NCBI GenBank assembly: GCA_013399855.1
Contig: VXAY01003176.1
Location: forward strand, 769 to 64,768
Reading direction: 5' to 3'
From: Oxyruncus cristatus
Lineage: Eukaryota; Chordata; Aves; Passeriformes; Cotingidae
DNA length: 64,000 bases
The number at the start of each line of letters is the position of its first letter. Within the stretch, counting starts at the first letter, position 1. Positions 59,533-64,000 of the stretch are shown here, in pieces. Made by a program: the position numbers and the translations under genes. Under the pieces are notes generated by a model that was not told where the DNA came from, did no database searches, and saw nothing but the letters and a program-made list of their open reading frames with translations.

Positions 59533-62500
59533 CTGTTGGGGGAAGGAAAACAAAAAACAAAAACAAGAAATACATGTGGTTAAATGAAAAAAAAAAAAAG
59601 TCACTTTTAAACAAGCATGGAGGAGGCTACCCAACATGCATAACTCAAATTTCCTAAGTATCATGCAATGCACACACTTACCTAATCCTGTTTATAAACA
59701 AATCATCTTATTTAGAAGTCTACTTCAGAGAGACTCCGAGGTTGCCACCAGACAGAGATCAAAGTCCTTTCACCATTAAGGTGAGTTGCCACACACTAAA
59801 CCAAGATTACACTCAAGAAAAAGTGTTTGCCACTCACACAACTAAACAGTTATTGAGGGCAGGCTGCCTTTTGTGCCCCCTCCTTTCCCACCACCCCACT
59901 ATCTTGGCTTGTATCCGAATTACGAGGCTTGTTCTATACACTACAATCTGATCAGTGTTTACAGATACCAAGACAAAAAATGCACACGGATTTTGTCATA
60001 ATTACAGAGTTAAAGATTTCATGCAGCTAAGGGGAACAAGATAACTGCAGAGACACCAATGGGAAATATGGACACTAGTGTGTCTGGACTATATCTCTAG
60101 GTAATGAGATTTATACCTTAAGAACACATTTACACAGCTTTTGTACAACTTTGGAACAAACACTAGATTTTGGTTTAGAACAAGGTAAAAAAAGGGCAAA
60201 CTAAACTTTATATTATCCCTAAAATTCATGTAATATGCAAATAGATGGTCTATATGTAAATTAGAGCGTAAGCGCAATTACTGACACAGAAAAGACTAGT
60301 CAGGCTATAAACAACCTGCTGTACTGAGAACAAAACACATTTCAAAGAAGTTAATATGATGAGTGATTGCTTTGATTTCTGGTGACACTTGCTGACTACA
60401 AGGTAAGTAGCTTAAAGGGGTTTTAAATAAGCTTATTCCTATATAGTTCATTAGAAGAAAAGACATCAAGAGTGAAACAGTAGGAACAGAGTGATAAGTC
60501 CTGGACCCTTCTTTGGGCTGCTAAGTTGCAGCGCAAAGGCTTGTGAAGCGCATATTGAAACTGTATGTGTTTGGTAATACCCCAGGCTTTCAACTCCTCT
60601 TCTAATAAAATTGCTATGGTCACAAAAAGCAATTTGGGAGGAATTTAAATCCTCTTATGAAGCAGAGCAAAATTTTTTACACAAAACATCTGAAATATGA
60701 AGAACTGTCCACACTTACTGACACTTACCATCCCATACAGAAAAACTGTACAAAAATGCAAATAGCAGTGTGGTTGTTTGACTTTAAGCACAAGGTTTCT
60801 CATTAAGTAGCATGGTATACCATCAAATCAACTGCATTTCAAAAGTCTCCCTCCTTCCTTCCTTTGCTTTAAGGATTGAGAAGAGAGCTGAAGCTTGACA
60901 GGCGGCAGTAGCAGACAAAACAGAATTGCAGCCCTTCAAACATGAAGGGGGCCACACTGAAGAACTCAGATCAAAATTCCTCCAGCTGCATATTCACATT
61001 CCTGGAGCCAACTTTCAGCTACACTCAAGGCCACTGCAAGATTCCACTAACATAACTCAGTCAGTGTTTCCTATCTTTATCTCTGCTACTGCATACCCAG
61101 CACCAAAAGGATGGAGTGGTAAAGCCATTACCTAGTTGATACAATCCTGTCTTCTCAAACAAGTCAGTAGATTTTCACAGGCAGAAATATCCTCATGCTT
61201 AACTTAAGCAGCAGCTTGTGTTTTGCAGAAGTGGACTACTTTGACATAAACACCTGTTTTCCAAGGTGTATGGACTATAACAAAAAAGATGCTACAACCT
61301 AACATCAAGAATTTTCTGTTTTGTTCAATTACATTTTCAGCCTTCCAGTTCAATATTTGAGCCAATATTGCTGGTTTTACAGTAAGGTTTTGAGGTGGTT
61401 TGTTCTTAGTTTTTAGTAGGTTTTTTATAGGTTTTTTAGTTTTTTTCTAGGTTTAACTTCATGAAGGCAGGCCATTTCATTTTCACCAGCTGCTGAAATA
61501 CATTCTCTAAGAGCTCCAGTTCAGAAACTAGATGACATGCAATTCACATGCAAATGTGACAAGAGTTCTTAGTTCAAAAATTCCAAATTTCTTGCCACCA
61601 AAGTACACCTAGTCATGAGTGATGTAGGGTTTTTTCCAAGGAGAGCAATTATATGAGTGTACTTGAAAAAGGAAGGTACCTTCAGTTTGACAACTGTTTT
61701 AAGGCAGTTTTTTTAAGCCTAACAGCAAAAGTTTGAATATGAAGGGAGAATTGCTCACTCTGTAACCTAGCTAAGGCAGAATTTCAAGGACTTTTTTTTT
61801 AATTAGGGATAATTCCTGCCAGCAAGAGCTATGTGCTCAGTCTTCATTAAACAGATGAAAGGAACTCAAGATTTAAGCTTTTTTCTTCTTCATGTGAAAT
61901 CTATTTCTAAAACTATTTTGTGAGAACTTTTACATAGTTATACTACTTCTTAAATAGTTACATTACTACTGCCTATACATTTAAATATTTCTTCATACAT
62001 TTTTGTTCCTTTCTATATCTATTTCACTGAAAGAAAAGAATATACCCTTCTGTTAAATCAGATTGATCTGTCTACCTTATGCAGTACTTAGAAAGTACAT
62101 TTGAAGTGTGTTTTTACTTTCAGCAATGAGATTCTGGGAAAGGGAAGAAGGAAAAGCAGCAAATAAAGAAGTCAGATGGGGACAGTTTCAATGAGACTAT
62201 AAAATTAATGTGTATAGTCTACAGTAAAAGAGTAGGAAAAAAGTTGGTTACATATCTTACACTGCCCACTTCCATTTTTTTTTCATTACTTTTAGGAATT
62301 CCTACAGCAATCCAAATGATGCACTGCTTTCCAGCAGTGGAATAGAAGACTTCGTGAAATGGTATTTAGTTGATCATTAACCTACCCGAAATAGTAGTTT
62401 ACTATTGCTCATTTTAGGGGGAGAGAAGACAACACTCAATACATGTAAGCAAACAGTCTGGAAGTTTTCATTGGAAGACCAAAAAAAAAACCCCACCACT

Positions 62501-63146
62501 GATGTACATAACAGGCCAGTATTGGATCAGAGGTTCCAAGCACTTCCACGACCTTTAAGCAGGTTGACTGTACACTGAAATTCTGAAAACTGTACATTTG
62601 TTCAGTCTCATTAGTTTCTACAAACTGGAGGAAAGAGTGACCAAGATCTAGTGCAAGATGACAAGGCTAAAAAGCAATCTTGCAGATCAACTCTCATACC
62701 TTGTCCTCTTCACAATATGCCTTCTCTTCCTTTTCACCCAGACAGTACCAGAAGTAACCTCCAAGGGTCCTCTTCTAGGTAACTTTATACCTTAAGGGAT
62801 CCTAATGGTTTAGTTGTTATTCCTATCCTCTAAAGCATGACCTTCAGCTATTAAAAAGCACTATTACTTGAAGTTCCATGTACTTCAGATTGGAATTTCT
62901 CAGATTTGGAGTTTCTCTATTTTTTGTTAAAACTTTTGCAGCTGATCTTGTCAAGATACTAGAGACCAACATGTTCTGGACCACTTTGCTAGGTAGTAGC
63001 AGGAAACAGACAGCAGTCCTCTAATCCATTTTCTCTCCCTCTTAATTAAGCAGAGAAAACAACTTGATTGCTCAAGTGCTCTGGAGCTGTTATAAAATGG
63101 GGCATTTCTTCTGTAATGCTCATACAATCAGACTCTAATCCCTAGG

Positions 63147-63274
63147 CCAGATTGGATGGTGCTGTAAGCAACCTGGGCTAGTGAAAGGTGTTCCTGCCCA
63201 TGGCAGCAGTATTGGAATGAGATAATCTTTAAGACCTCCTCCACCCAAACTGTCCTATGGTTTTATAACCCTGA
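63147..63274 (+). mobile_element. CR1 LINE 3'-end fragment (sense orientation)
   Basis: Reads ccagattggatggtgctgta, agcaacctgggctagtgaaa, ggtgttcctgcccatggcag, then aatctttaagacctcc and ccaaactgtcctatggtttt: the CR1 3' end in forward orientation. It is the only + strand CR1 recognised here and is antisense to PLPP1. Confidence 0.88.
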
Positions 63275-63886
63275 AAGCTACAGATATAGTAACAAAGTTG
63301 AATAGGAAAAGAGACTGAAGAGATTTGAAGCTTTTACCTATGAAAGAAAGGTAAAAAGCTTAATACACACGAACAAGAAAAAAAGCAAACAGGATGGAGG
63401 GGCAAAGAAGAAAGGCAAGAATGATGCTTGAATTACTGAGCAGGGATTGCAGGGAAGGAACGGCCTTAAGTTTGGGCTAGACCAGGGCAACATTTGTACA
63501 GAGTGAAGTTAAGCTAGTTGAAATAGTTACAGGGGGCTATGGTGAGTTCACAAGGAGTTTCCAACTCTAATTTGTAGATTCAAGCCAGTTGCAGTGTAGT
63601 TTCCGTGGAACACCTACAGTAATTCACAGTAATATAAGTAGCCTTAAGGAACTATTTAATCGTATCTGCCTGGACAACATGGCACATTAAGGAAGGAAGG
63701 AAAGGAAGTCCAGACTGAGACACTAGGGAGGAAGTCCCTGTGAGAACAGTCCTCCACCTACAGAAAGGGAATGTCAAAAATAAAATACCAATGGCCACGG
63801 GAAGAGGGCGAAGGGGTTTTTTTCCAAAGGAAGATTGGTTAGTGAAAAGGTGTTGATGTTATATTTTTACTGTTTAAGCCTAAACC

Positions 63887-63902
63887 AAAAAAAAAAAAAA
63901 AA
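63887..63902. repeat. Poly(A) run, 16 nt
   Basis: Uninterrupted A run in PLPP1 intron 1, preceded by taaacc. It is not obviously the tail of any recognised element. Confidence 0.9.
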
Positions 63903-64000
63903 GGCATTTAAATTCCAGAGGTTCTTCCTCAAATGGAAGTGATGGATATCAGACTATCATCTTTTTACAATGTGCGTAACAGCACACTATTCTGATTTGT

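Larger units (their letters stand above)
59533..64000 (-). other. PLPP1: Part of PLPP1 intron 1
   Basis: Sequence upstream (in transcript direction) of exon 2b up to the window edge. It contains a T-rich tract (about 61380-61455), a CR1 fragment at 63147-63274 and a 16-A run at 63887-63902. Exon 1, whose protein would begin with the MFDKTRLPYVAL-type N-terminus, was not found. Confidence 0.8.

Noticed and set aside
63300..63480. Possible upstream extension or second CR1 copy (ggaacggccttaagtttggg..)
   Set aside because: Only a few words resemble CR1, and order and spacing do not fit. Insufficient to call.
1..64000. Prokaryotic or viral systems (CRISPR, operons, phage genes, intact endogenous retrovirus)
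   Set aside because: No array of spaced repeats, no tightly packed frames, and no gag/pol/env-like protein in any frame. The window is spliced vertebrate gene territory.

Overview
This is a piece of a vertebrate nuclear genome, almost certainly a bird. Coding sequence is confined to short exons with GT-AG introns. Base composition is AT-rich outside repeats. The recognisable interspersed repeats are almost all CR1 LINE fragments, the dominant avian LINE. No prokaryotic features (operons, Shine-Dalgarno sites, CRISPR arrays, tRNA or rRNA genes) were seen. Two conserved protein-coding genes converge tail to tail: MTREX (SKIV2L2/MTR4) on the + strand and PLPP1 (PPAP2A/LPP1) on the - strand. The same pair is neighbouring on human 5q. 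By known human 5/avian Z synteny the window may come from the Z chromosome, but that is inference.

Layout. 1-1545: antisense CR1 LINE, unusually including its 5' region and an ORF1 remnant with an SGNH/GDSL-esterase-like domain; it runs off the left edge. 1546-18505: the last twelve coding exons of MTREX (3970 to the stop at 18503-18505), 489 codons with intact frame and splice sites. They cover the winged-helix/arch (KOW)/helical-bundle (DSHCT) half of the nuclear exosome helicase. 18506-18905: the 400 nt between the two stop codons, where the 3' UTRs meet and probably overlap. 18906-59532: PLPP1 on the minus strand, from last exon to second exon: C-terminal exon (18906-19031), exon 5 (21249-21425), exon 4 (32792-32849), exon 3 (44824-45104) and two alternative second exons, 2a (48547-48698) and 2b (59378-59532). 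Exon 1 and the promoter lie beyond 64000. 59533-64000 is part of PLPP1 intron 1.

The two genes have unrelated roles. MTREX is the RNA helicase of the TRAMP, NEXT and PAXT complexes that feeds RNA to the nuclear exosome. PLPP1 is a six-pass membrane phosphatase acting on lysophosphatidate, phosphatidate and sphingosine-1-phosphate. The points most worth a second look are: (i) the mutually exclusive PLPP1 exons 2a/2b, for which the reading frame allows exactly one; (ii) a 112-nt, gap-free, about 91% identical element occurring twice in direct orientation, once on each side of exon 2a; (iii) the nearly complete 5' end of a CR1 element with ORF1 esterase remnant; (iv) likely antisense overlap of the two 3' UTRs. 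I found no evidence for a wholly new gene system here; most of the window is intron.
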